DNA from: JACRAV01 sp964571235
GTDB lineage: Bacteria; Zixibacteria; MSB-5A5; GN15; FEB-12
Direction of reading: 5' to 3'
Assembly: GCA_964571235.1 (NCBI GenBank)
Contig: CAZNAI010000005.1
Span: forward strand, 62,001 to 126,000
DNA: 64,000 bases
The notes under the pieces are model-generated. The model saw only the letters and a list, made by a program, of their open reading frames with translations. It searched no databases and had not been told where the DNA came from. Below are positions 34,941 through 42,486 of this stretch, piece by piece. The number at the start of each line of letters is the position of its first letter. The first letter of the stretch is position 1. A program made the translations under genes and the position numbers.

Positions 34941-35079
34941 ATATCCGCAATTGACTCACACCGGGCAAGTGGGCGATTTTTCGTCAAGTGATGCTATTGG
35001 GGAAAGGCGCCGAAACCGCCGGGTCGATCAGGCGGCCCCTTGCTGGAGAATCCGCCGCTGGGGTATTGCTATCGATACC

Positions 35080-35118
35080 AAAAAATAACAGGCGAGTGGA
35101 GGGGAGGCTCCACCCGCC
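35080..35118 (-). terminator. Rho-independent terminator of the DUF5666 gene
   Basis: On the minus strand, an 11-bp stem (GGCGGGTGGAG paired with CTCCACTCGCC, one G-T pair) with a 6-nt loop is followed by TGTTATTTTTT, 50 bases past the stop at 35171. It separates this gene from the Lon-like operon. Confidence 0.85.
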
Positions 35119-35170
35119 GTTTCCCGCGTTTTTAGCAGAACAGGTACGCAGGGATCAGTATTTGCTACGC

Positions 35171-36367
35171 TTAGAGCGAGTTGTCTTTCTCCATCCGGGT
35201 AACTTCAATAGTCCCGGCCGACATTTCAAACCCCTTCACTTCGACAATCTGCCCGACCGCAAAGTCAGCCAGCGTAATCGTCTCGTTATTCAATCCGCGA
35301 AGATCCGCGCTGACTGCGATCATTCCGGTCAATGTCGAATTTTGAAACGTGACGGTCCGGTTGGCGACGTCGATCGAGGCTATGATATCCTTGAATTCGA
35401 TTTCAAGTTCGTCCTCGAAGGCACCATCTTCAACTTCGATGGCTACGGCGTACAGCGTCGAGGCAGAAGTCCGGTTGGCGTGTACTTCGACGACATCCCC
35501 CGCCTTTAGATTGGCAAACTCGATCGGCGTACGACCGGTGTTGTCGTCATCGCTGGAGTCGGAGGCCGCACTTTCCACACCGCGGTCGTGCGTGCGACCG
35601 AAGATGATGGTGGCCGAATCGGTGGTAATCGTCTCGCTGTGACCGCTGACCATGAAAGTTCCGGCGGCGTAGTCTATCGACAGAATCGCGGCGGTAAACT
35701 CAACTTCGGAATCGATGCCGTCTTCCACATGCTGAACCCGAAGACGCACACGGTCGGCCAGAATGCCGCCGGCCTGTGCTACCCCACGGATTTCGACGGA
35801 ATCGCCAGAATTGATATCGGCGAGCGAGATAGCAACTTCCATTCCCTGCGCACGGCTCACTACTTCCGCATTGGCGGCAACCGTAATGAACTCGGCGTGA
35901 CCGGTGACAGTCATCGTGCGGGCACCGGCGTCAATAGTCACTACCCGACCACCGAATTCGATTTCATTGGCGTTGTCATTCTGGCGTTTGCGAACCCGAT
36001 CGGCTACAAACGTAGAAGCGCCCTGGAAATCGCCGCGCACATCAACTGAGTCTCCCGGCAAAATATCAGTCAGAGCGATAGGGGTTTCATTGCCATTAGT
36101 TTTCAAGACAACTTCCGCCTGGGTCGCAACCTGAATAGTGGCGGCCTGGCCGGTGATCTGCATGGTGCGAGCACCGGCATCGATGGCAGTCACTCGGCCG
36201 GAAATCTCGACGCTTGACGCGGCAAAATTGCGCGTCGAGCCATTGTTCAACGGGGCTGGCGACATCGGCCCAAGGGACGAACTTTCTTTTTGTGAACAGG
36301 CGCTGAACAGTGTGGCGACCGCACCCAGCGTCAACGCGACTTTGGTTAGATTGGTGAATCGTGACAT
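35171..36367 (-). CDS. DUF5666 repeat lipoprotein
   Basis: 398 residues. The N-terminus is a lipoprotein signal with lipobox LFSAC (Cys24). Four consecutive beta-barrel-like repeats of the DUF5666 type follow, each with GRVxxIDAGARTMxxTG near its start and a GDSVEVRG-type turn followed by ADRVR. They cover about residues 45-395. Function unknown; the predicted location is the outer or inner membrane facing the periplasm. I choose the ATG at 36367 (GGAGGAA seven bases upstream) over the longer frame to 36439. It has its own terminator behind it, and the subtilase gene upstream ends in a terminator too, so it is probably a single-gene unit between the two modules. Confidence 0.85.
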   Translation of the reverse strand: MSRFTNLTKVALTLGAVATLFSACSQKESSSLGPMSPAPLNNGSTRNFAASSVEISGRVTAIDAGARTMQITGQAATIQVATQAEVVLKTNGNETPIALTDILPGDSVDVRGDFQGASTFVADRVRKRQNDNANEIEFGGRVVTIDAGARTMTVTGHAEFITVAANAEVVSRAQGMEVAISLADINSGDSVEIRGVAQAGGILADRVRLRVQHVEDGIDSEVEFTAAILSIDYAAGTFMVSGHSETITTDSATIIFGRTHDRGVESAASDSSDDDNTGRTPIEFANLKAGDVVEVHANRTSASTLYAVAIEVEDGAFEDELEIEFKDIIASIDVANRTVTFQNSTLTGMIAVSADLRGLNNETITLADFAVGQIVEVKGFEMSAGTIEVTRMEKDNSL

Positions 36368-36489
36368 GACTTGTTCCTCCGGACTCTTTGTGTTGTTTTT
36401 GTCTCCCATAACTACTTGATAGAGCCACCAAGTCCACAAATCGTGCAGGGGGAGCGCCTGAATTTTCTTTCTGGCAACCCGCTGAATGA

Positions 36490-36524
36490 CAACATAATAG
36501 GGGCGACCCGGAAAGGCCGCCCCT
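36490..36524 (-). terminator. Rho-independent terminator of the sigma-CHAT-subtilase operon
   Basis: On the minus strand, a 10-bp stem (AGGGGCGGCC paired with GGTCGCCCCT, one G-T) precedes ATTATGTTGT, 26 bases after the subtilase stop. Confidence 0.75.
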
Positions 36525-36549
36525 GACTGGCATCAACAAAAGTTGTTAC

Positions 36550-37953
36550 TTAGAATCGGCACTCGAGCGGTGACATACTGATGTAAAGATAGTCGATCAA
36601 TCTCGTCAAATCGCTGATATCGATTCCCGGAAAACTGTCAACATTGGACAGCCCGGGATCGGGTAGCGGGCTCAGAGAAATGTAAAGATAGTCGATGAGC
36701 GCAGTCAGATCAGATATGTCCGGCCCTTGCGCGTTTTGATCGATATCTCCGCAGATGATGCCGAGCGATGACATCGCTCCGACAGGATTGGCCAAACCGT
36801 CACCAAGCTGGCCTACAAATGTTGGGTTCAGCGAATCGACATTGATAGCGCTATTGCTCGTCATTGCATGTACCAGTTCCGACCATTGAATGTTGGGACG
36901 ACGCGACAAGATCAAGGCCGCTTCTCCCGCGATGAACGGCGCGGCAAAACTTGTTCCTTGCCAGTGGGCGTAAGAACTGTCAAGGAACGGGGCGTAGATG
37001 TTTGTCCCCGGTGCGCACAAGTCTACTTTTCCGTTGAAGTTTGAAAAGTCCGCCTTATGCAACTGCGAATCAAGAGCGGCCACTCCCAGCGTGTACGAAT
37101 CATCCGACGGAAAACGCTCGGCTGAGGTACTGTCGTTCCCTGCCGCCGCCACGACCAGCACATTATGATTCTTGGCATACTCTATCGCGAAATCGCTAGT
37201 CCCTTGTTTTCCGGTCATCACCATACTGAGGTTGATAACTTTACATCCGTCGTCGACTGCCTGCAAAATCGCCTCGGCAACAGTGAACCCGACGCCCCGA
37301 CCGGCGGTATCCAAGACCCGATACGAGACGATTTCCGCCGCCGGCGCTACGAGATGTATGACGCCTGCAACAAAAGTGCCATGACCGCTTGCCGAACCGC
37401 CCGCAGGATCAGTCGCCGGGCCGCCGTCGACATAATCTACGCCCGATACTGTCTGTCCGCCGAGCGCCGGATGACTCAGACTCACGCCAACATCAATGAC
37501 TCCCACCCGCACACCCGCGCCGGTCGAGATCACTTGACTCTGGGTAATTCCGATCTGCGTGCCGGCAGTCTGACCAGTGTACTTTTCGATGCTCGGCGCG
37601 GCATCAATAAACGGCTGGCTTCCCTGCACCGGCTCGGGAGCGTCGGTGTAGTAATTGGGCGTACAGTAGACGACTTTCGGCAAGGCACCAATTTGGGTCG
37701 AGAGCAACACGACATCTTGACCCGGCTGGGTCTGCAAAAGAAAGCTCCCAGTCTGCGGAAGATATCGAAGAACTGATGTCCCGTAGGTAGCGTTTACAGA
37801 ATCGACATACGCCGAGTCGACAAAAGCGCAGGTAAGCTGATCCGGAACGAAAGAGCCGCCCTCTTTCGCACTGATGGTTGGGGCAAGCAAACTCACTGCA
37901 CCCAGGACCGCGAACATTGTGAGAGTTCTTTTAACGTCTACTGTAGTCTTCAT
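36550..37953 (-). CDS. Secreted subtilase (S8) with two dockerin-like repeats, coupled to CHAT gene
   Basis: 467 residues. Signal peptide about 1-29. The catalytic triad is intact: Asp154 in GVIDVG, His191 in SGHGTFVAG, Ser335 in QGTSFAAP, with Asn273 in AAGND as the oxyanion residue. DVG replaces the usual DTG. The last 65 residues hold two dockerin-like repeats (DISDLTALIDYLYIS and DISDLTRLIDYLYIS), as in other exported proteins here. The ATG overlaps the stop of the CHAT gene (ATGA), so it is the last gene of the sigma operon. An exported protease at the end of a sigma/anti-sigma operon is a likely effector; the substrate is unknown. Confidence 0.9.
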   Translation of the reverse strand: MKTTVDVKRTLTMFAVLGAVSLLAPTISAKEGGSFVPDQLTCAFVDSAYVDSVNATYGTSVLRYLPQTGSFLLQTQPGQDVVLLSTQIGALPKVVYCTPNYYTDAPEPVQGSQPFIDAAPSIEKYTGQTAGTQIGITQSQVISTGAGVRVGVIDVGVSLSHPALGGQTVSGVDYVDGGPATDPAGGSASGHGTFVAGVIHLVAPAAEIVSYRVLDTAGRGVGFTVAEAILQAVDDGCKVINLSMVMTGKQGTSDFAIEYAKNHNVLVVAAAGNDSTSAERFPSDDSYTLGVAALDSQLHKADFSNFNGKVDLCAPGTNIYAPFLDSSYAHWQGTSFAAPFIAGEAALILSRRPNIQWSELVHAMTSNSAINVDSLNPTFVGQLGDGLANPVGAMSSLGIICGDIDQNAQGPDISDLTALIDYLYISLSPLPDPGLSNVDSFPGIDISDLTRLIDYLYISMSPLECRF

Positions 37954-40673
37954 ACACCTGCTCCAAACACCGAAAAGGCCGCCCAGTGATAGGCGGATGG
38001 GAATTTTCTGCGAACTTCTTTCGCGGCCACCCTCGCCGCGCTCATAGGATTACTATCGACCTTTAGACGGCCATAAAATACACTCATCCACAACGCAGTC
38101 GACTCATCGGCAACAGGCCATTGCCCTGCTACCACCGTCCTGGCCCCCATTTCCAACAGCGACCTGACGAGGCCAGTCGATTCTTCACCCGGCGCAAAAA
38201 CCTGGGCCCCGGTCTGGCAGGCGGCCAGCGTCACCAGATCGACATTCGCTCGCTTGAGACGAAAATCGGCGGCAAAAAGTGGACCATCGGCCAGTATCAG
38301 CGATGAATAGAATGGATTACGCTCATTCAGTTGAGCGTGTCCCAGATAGTGCCACCAGCGAAATTTGCCACTCTCCGGCCAGTCACTGCGACTGCAAGGC
38401 TGATGAACCCCGGCGCCGCTTCCAAAAATCTTAAGAACTGATTCCAACTCATGTGTCGCGGCGGGAAGATCTTCTGTGCTCCCCAGAAATATTTTCGATT
38501 CCCCTCCCGCGACAGGACGCTGGCACGCCTGGAGATAGTGCCTGAGACTCGGCGCATGCAGGAGTTCATGTCGATCCACCAGCGCCTGCTCATCAATTTG
38601 AATGGCGTGCCACGGTAGATTGGAAACTGCACCTTCCGCCAAGATGAGGATTCTCTCCGTCTTTTTGTCGATCCCGAGCGGCCTCCAGAGGCATTCCCCA
38701 AGCTCGGTGAGAAAGGCGCGTTCGCTCTGTAGGTTGTTGCCGCCGGGCAGATGCGCAGACAGGGCGGCTGATTCAAGCAGAAAATTCCACTTGGCGATGA
38801 GTGTTCCAGCCACAGAGGCGCCGTCGGGATACTCAATCACCCGGACTCGGCCGTTTTCGTGGACAAAGGCGAAGAGTTCATGGTCGGTCGCGTGAAACTG
38901 TACAATAGGCAGTTTTCTGGAGGTAGTGTCAAACTGCCTGACGAGCCAGTTATTGTCAGTCTGGCCGAGGGTGCTGTTGTCTTCCAGAAGTAGCAGTTCG
39001 CGCCGCACTTCACGTTCGAGTCGCTGAAGATGGCGCGACGATTTCGTAGCCGACAACGACCGCTCGCCGTCCCAGCCGAACTGATTTGAAAGTGCCGCCA
39101 CATGCCCGGCCAGTGCGCCGAGTGATTTTTCTATTCTCTGCCGACCTTGTGAACTCGCGACTACTGCCTGCTCCGGCCGCCACACTCCGGCTGTCTTATA
39201 CCGTTCAGACCAGATAGCGGCTACCCTTGGATCTGATTTCATGCGCGATGAAACCAGCTTCGCATGCGGGCTGTGTTCCGCTTTGCCCGAACGTGATCGA
39301 ATGCCCAGAGGCGGGAGTTGCGCTTTTATTCGATCAAGACAATTGGCGGCCGCTTCCCAATGACGGCTCGCCTCGTTCATACGACCGGCTGTTGCGTTGG
39401 CATCACCCAATCTCGTCTGCCAGGCGGCATACAAATGTGGCACCCCTTTGGCCGCTTTATTCCTGGACAGTCGATCAAGAGCACCGGAGCGGAGACTTCC
39501 CTCAAAAGTGGCGTGAATATCAACACTAGCTGACCACAAGGGAAGCTGTGCTCGCGAAAACAGTCGGATCGCTTTCAATAGAGCGCGGCGTCGCTCACCG
39601 GGTGTCCCCGACAGCATGGCTGTCAGCAAAGATGTAGCGCCCAAAAAACCGAGATTCTTCTCTTTGTGGAAGGTCCGTGTAGACTTCTTCAGCAGGCTTC
39701 TTGCCTCGACGGCCTTTCCCATCCCCGACGCGGCGAGCGCACGGTAATACGTGGCCTTGGCCTGTTCGTAGCCCACTGCCATCTTGCCGAATCGCGCTGA
39801 AGCTTCCTTAGCGCATTCGTACGCGTCATCAAACAAGTTCAGATTCAGGAATACTTCCGCCCGATCAAGCACACACGACGCCACGCGAAGGTCTCTACCG
39901 ATGCGCCGGAAATCGGCTTCGCATGTCTCCAGTTCACGAAGAGCGACGTGGTATTTCCCTTCGAGCATATGCAACCACGATCTCCCCCAGAGCGCATCGA
40001 CCGCGTCCAGTTCGTTGCCCGAGCCACGATAAATCTCCTCTGATCGACGAAACAACTGCTCGGCCGACTCAAAATCAAATAGTTGCACCAGTGTATTGGC
40101 GCGGTTAAACCAGCATCGGGCCGCCGAGATGAGGTCATTTCTCGATTCAAAATACTCACCCGCAAGTCGATACAACTTTTCCGCCTCGCGATGACGATCC
40201 TGGCGGTGAAGAAGATTGGCGTAGTTCACCCGTACTTTGGCAATCTCAGCCTGGTCGCCTAATTTCGTGAATGTGCGTAGCGCCATCTGCGCCCGACGCT
40301 TTGATTCCGCAAAGTTGTCCAAATACATATACACGTCGATAAGCGTGCGGTCTATCCTCCCGATCCCCACGCGATCGTTGCCCAGCAATCGACGCGCAAC
40401 GAGGTATGCATCGCGAGACTCGGCGTAACCCGACGACATAAGCGCCGCTCTCGCTAATGCCCGATACGATGCTAATTGTATCGACCGCTCGGACTTCTTG
40501 GCGCACTTGACGAGTCTTCGGGAGAACTGCATCGCTTTGGGCAGAGAACTCTGCACCATCACAATGATTCGCCGGTCGATCTCGGTCGCCAATTGTAAAG
40601 CAGGGACGGTCACCGACCCACGCTTTAGAAACCGATCGAGCGCCTGTGGCGCTATTTCTTGCGAGTGCTCCAT
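37950..40673 (-). CDS. TPR-CHAT protein (caspase-like peptidase domain)
   Basis: 907 residues, cytoplasmic. About residues 60-460 are tetratricopeptide-type helical repeats. Residues 590-900 form a CHAT domain of the caspase-gingipain clan: a strand/helix core with PWHAIQ, then the catalytic dyad His779 in HYLGHA and Cys819 in LAACQTG, followed by GLVRSLLEMGARTVVAGQWPV. Both catalytic residues are present, so it is probably an active Cys peptidase controlled by its TPR sensor half. It overlaps the anti-sigma-like gene by 22 bases upstream and the subtilase by four downstream. The CHAT-zinc-finger-ECF sigma linkage recalls the TPR-CHAT, Csx30 and sigma set of type III-E CRISPR, but there is no CRISPR array or cas gene here. 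Confidence 0.9.
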   Translation of the reverse strand: MEHSQEIAPQALDRFLKRGSVTVPALQLATEIDRRIIVMVQSSLPKAMQFSRRLVKCAKKSERSIQLASYRALARAALMSSGYAESRDAYLVARRLLGNDRVGIGRIDRTLIDVYMYLDNFAESKRRAQMALRTFTKLGDQAEIAKVRVNYANLLHRQDRHREAEKLYRLAGEYFESRNDLISAARCWFNRANTLVQLFDFESAEQLFRRSEEIYRGSGNELDAVDALWGRSWLHMLEGKYHVALRELETCEADFRRIGRDLRVASCVLDRAEVFLNLNLFDDAYECAKEASARFGKMAVGYEQAKATYYRALAASGMGKAVEARSLLKKSTRTFHKEKNLGFLGATSLLTAMLSGTPGERRRALLKAIRLFSRAQLPLWSASVDIHATFEGSLRSGALDRLSRNKAAKGVPHLYAAWQTRLGDANATAGRMNEASRHWEAAANCLDRIKAQLPPLGIRSRSGKAEHSPHAKLVSSRMKSDPRVAAIWSERYKTAGVWRPEQAVVASSQGRQRIEKSLGALAGHVAALSNQFGWDGERSLSATKSSRHLQRLEREVRRELLLLEDNSTLGQTDNNWLVRQFDTTSRKLPIVQFHATDHELFAFVHENGRVRVIEYPDGASVAGTLIAKWNFLLESAALSAHLPGGNNLQSERAFLTELGECLWRPLGIDKKTERILILAEGAVSNLPWHAIQIDEQALVDRHELLHAPSLRHYLQACQRPVAGGESKIFLGSTEDLPAATHELESVLKIFGSGAGVHQPCSRSDWPESGKFRWWHYLGHAQLNERNPFYSSLILADGPLFAADFRLKRANVDLVTLAACQTGAQVFAPGEESTGLVRSLLEMGARTVVAGQWPVADESTALWMSVFYGRLKVDSNPMSAARVAAKEVRRKFPSAYHWAAFSVFGAGV

Positions 40674-41218
40674 GAGAGTTTCGGAATGGTAATCGCATGA
40701 CTCTGAGTTTGCAGTGTCAATTGCGAGGGGGGTTGCTTGGCGGTCCAGACAACATACCCCTGTTTATCAGGTCGCAGTGTCTGCTTTTGAAGGAGTACTT
40801 TACATTCACTGAGGTCGCTCCCCTTGGAATCAACCCTGGCGGTCATCTGCCAGTGATCAGCTTTGCGGGTGGCCTGCAGATCAAATGTCGTCTCCCCTGC
40901 GGAGAATTGCAGACGTCGCTTGCCGCTTTCCGGTCCCCGAACGCCAAGTGCCGGAGCGACCTGCCAGGAATCGAACGACAGGGTGGCGAGCAGTTTCTCG
41001 ATAACCTGCGGCAGTTTCTTTTCGGCCAATGCGGCCGCTTTGGAGATCCAGCCTGACGGGGCTCCTACGAGCGACGGTTCTCCGGCCAGCGGGAATGCAC
41101 GGAAAATCGCGAATAAGTCACGGCACTCGTCGCAGGTCACCAGATGTTGGGCAAACTGTACTCTGCCCGATCTGGCGGCGGCGATCATCATCTTTCGAGT
41201 TGGGTGACCTGACTTCAT
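40652..41218 (-). CDS. Soluble zf-HC2 anti-sigma-like protein, coupled to ECF sigma
   Basis: 188 residues. An HxxxCxxC zinc-finger motif lies at the N-terminus (QHLVTCDEC: His25, Cys29, Cys32), as in zf-HC2 anti-sigma factors. There is no membrane segment. Residues 85-188 form a beta-rich domain (RRLQFSAGETTFDLQATRK, CKVLLQKQTLRPDKQGYVVW, PSQLTLQTQ). Its ATG overlaps the sigma stop (ATGA), and its own end overlaps the CHAT gene by 22 bases. It is predicted to bind and hold the sigma factor. The interesting possibility is that the CHAT peptidase cleaves it; that is inference. Confidence 0.8.
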   Translation of the reverse strand: MKSGHPTRKMMIAAARSGRVQFAQHLVTCDECRDLFAIFRAFPLAGEPSLVGAPSGWISKAAALAEKKLPQVIEKLLATLSFDSWQVAPALGVRGPESGKRRLQFSAGETTFDLQATRKADHWQMTARVDSKGSDLSECKVLLQKQTLRPDKQGYVVWTAKQPPSQLTLQTQSHAITIPKLSWSTRKK

Positions 41219-41838
41219 TTTCCTTTACTCACTTTAGTAGTTTTCCTACCTGTTAGAGCCGGTTCTTCCCCTGTTCGTGCAGGCAAATACCCAACTTCTT
41301 CCAGGGCGGCTTTAAGACGGTCCAGGCATCGGCGGCGGGCCGGTCCAAGCGCGTTGGCACTGATGCCGAACCTACTCGCGATTTCCTCATACGACTCATC
41401 TTCAGGGTCTAACAGCATTGCCCTCAGCAACTTGGCGCATCGGTCATCGATCGTCCCCAAGGCATCTTCAAGTCTGCTCTGTAACTCGATCTTCTCAAGT
41501 TCTTCATCTGGTAGAGGGTTGGAATCCACATGGTCATCAATAGTCTCATCAATTGGCGATTGCCGTTTGGCGTGCCGGAGAGTTTTCAGCGCCTCACGTC
41601 GAGCGGTGGTCGCTAACCAACCGGGCAGTCGTGCCGGATCGGTGATTTTCTTTCGTGATTGATAGAGGAGCACCCAGGTCTGTTGAAAACAGTCGGCCGC
41701 CTCGTGATACGATACGCCCATTCGCGTGACAACACTGTACACAAGCGATTCGTATTTTGTGACAAGGGACTTCCAAGCTTTGGGGTCACCTTCGACTATC
41801 GAAGCCCAAAGCTCTGTATCACTAGGCGTTTGTGTCAC
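41215..41838 (-). CDS. ECF-type RNA polymerase sigma factor
   Basis: 207 residues, the ECF size. Region 2 covers about 20-85 (YESLVYSVVTRMGVSYHEAADCFQQTWVLLY, then LPGWLATTARREAL). Region 4 covers about 125-180 (RCAKLLRAMLLDPEDESYEEIASRFGISANALGPARRRCLDRLK) and includes the helix-turn-helix. It directs polymerase to a small set of promoters, possibly its own. GTG start at 41838. It is the first gene of a four-gene operon with zf-HC2, TPR-CHAT and subtilase genes, each overlapping the next. Region 4 is followed by a short tail without a fused domain. Confidence 0.93.
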   Translation of the reverse strand: MTQTPSDTELWASIVEGDPKAWKSLVTKYESLVYSVVTRMGVSYHEAADCFQQTWVLLYQSRKKITDPARLPGWLATTARREALKTLRHAKRQSPIDETIDDHVDSNPLPDEELEKIELQSRLEDALGTIDDRCAKLLRAMLLDPEDESYEEIASRFGISANALGPARRRCLDRLKAALEEVGYLPARTGEEPALTGRKTTKVSKGK

Positions 41839-41867
41839 GTATTCGCTCGAATGTCCTCTGTGAGTTT

Positions 41868-41885
41868 AACTTACCTCAACTTACC
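41868..41885 (-). promoter_or_regulatory. Paired direct repeats upstream of the ECF sigma gene
   Basis: Minus strand GGTAAGTT occurs twice with a 2-nt spacer, a 10-bp period (one helical turn), 30 bases upstream of the GTG start. Possible activator site or part of an autoregulated promoter. Confidence 0.45.
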
Positions 41886-42161
41886 CACAATTGCGCGAAC
41901 ACGCAAGCAAGCGGGAGACTCACAAAGAAACCGCCACTTCCGTTTCCATTTGGGGACGACTCTGGAAGTGGAATCAAACACGAAATCCAATGCGTGATAG
42001 GTGCTGAATGCTTCGAAGTTTGAGTGCCGCCTGATAGACACTACCCTTCCCCAAAATGACTAAAGCAAATTGGGAGATAGCGAACTCTCTGGATTTGATG
42101 AAGGTGGAATGCGAATGTTGGGTGATTCAGCGGTCTTCGATACATGGACTCCACGTCTCCA

Positions 42162-42200
42162 CTATATGCGGGCCTGACGAGACGACTTCCGCAACTGGGT
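42162..42200. repeat. Dispersed 40-bp element, copy 1
   Basis: About 34 of 40 positions match the copy at 58317-58357, including CGAGACGACTT and CGCAACTGGGT. Both lie in intergenic DNA 16 kb apart, same orientation. Confidence 0.6.
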
Positions 42201-42486
42201 GCACGAGAACATTGTGAGATCGTAGTCCACTCGTGCCGAGTCACCAAGTTCGAGGTTCCCCACTCAATCGTTGACTGTTTTTGTCTCTTCCGGGTCCTAA
42301 GGGTTCGACCCTAACTCCATCTATCACATACCGATTGCCGCCGATCAGGCCTCTCGCCCAATCCGCTTTCTCGAGGCAAAACCAGAGGGGAAAAGTTTTC
42401 TTTGTGACTTCTACCCGGGAGCGACTCAACTGCGACAGGTCATTGCCGATAGAGTAGTTAACTAAGTTTTTGCTTCTGATCTAAAC

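Larger units (their letters stand above)
41839..42486. other. Divergent intergenic region between sigma operon and giant surface gene
   Basis: 648 bp with no gene I can support. It must contain promoters for the sigma operon (minus) and the giant surface-protein operon (plus). It holds the paired direct repeats at 41868-41885 and one copy of a dispersed 40-bp element at 42162-42200; otherwise I see nothing definite. Confidence 0.5.

Noticed and set aside
37950..41838. Type III-E CRISPR (Craspase-like) locus
   Set aside because: TPR-CHAT and an ECF sigma factor are present, but I see no CRISPR repeats, Cas7-11 or RAMP-like gene, and the zinc-finger protein does not look like Csx30 in length.
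41839..42486. tRNA or small RNA gene
   Set aside because: I found no cloverleaf, T-loop motif or terminator in this gap.
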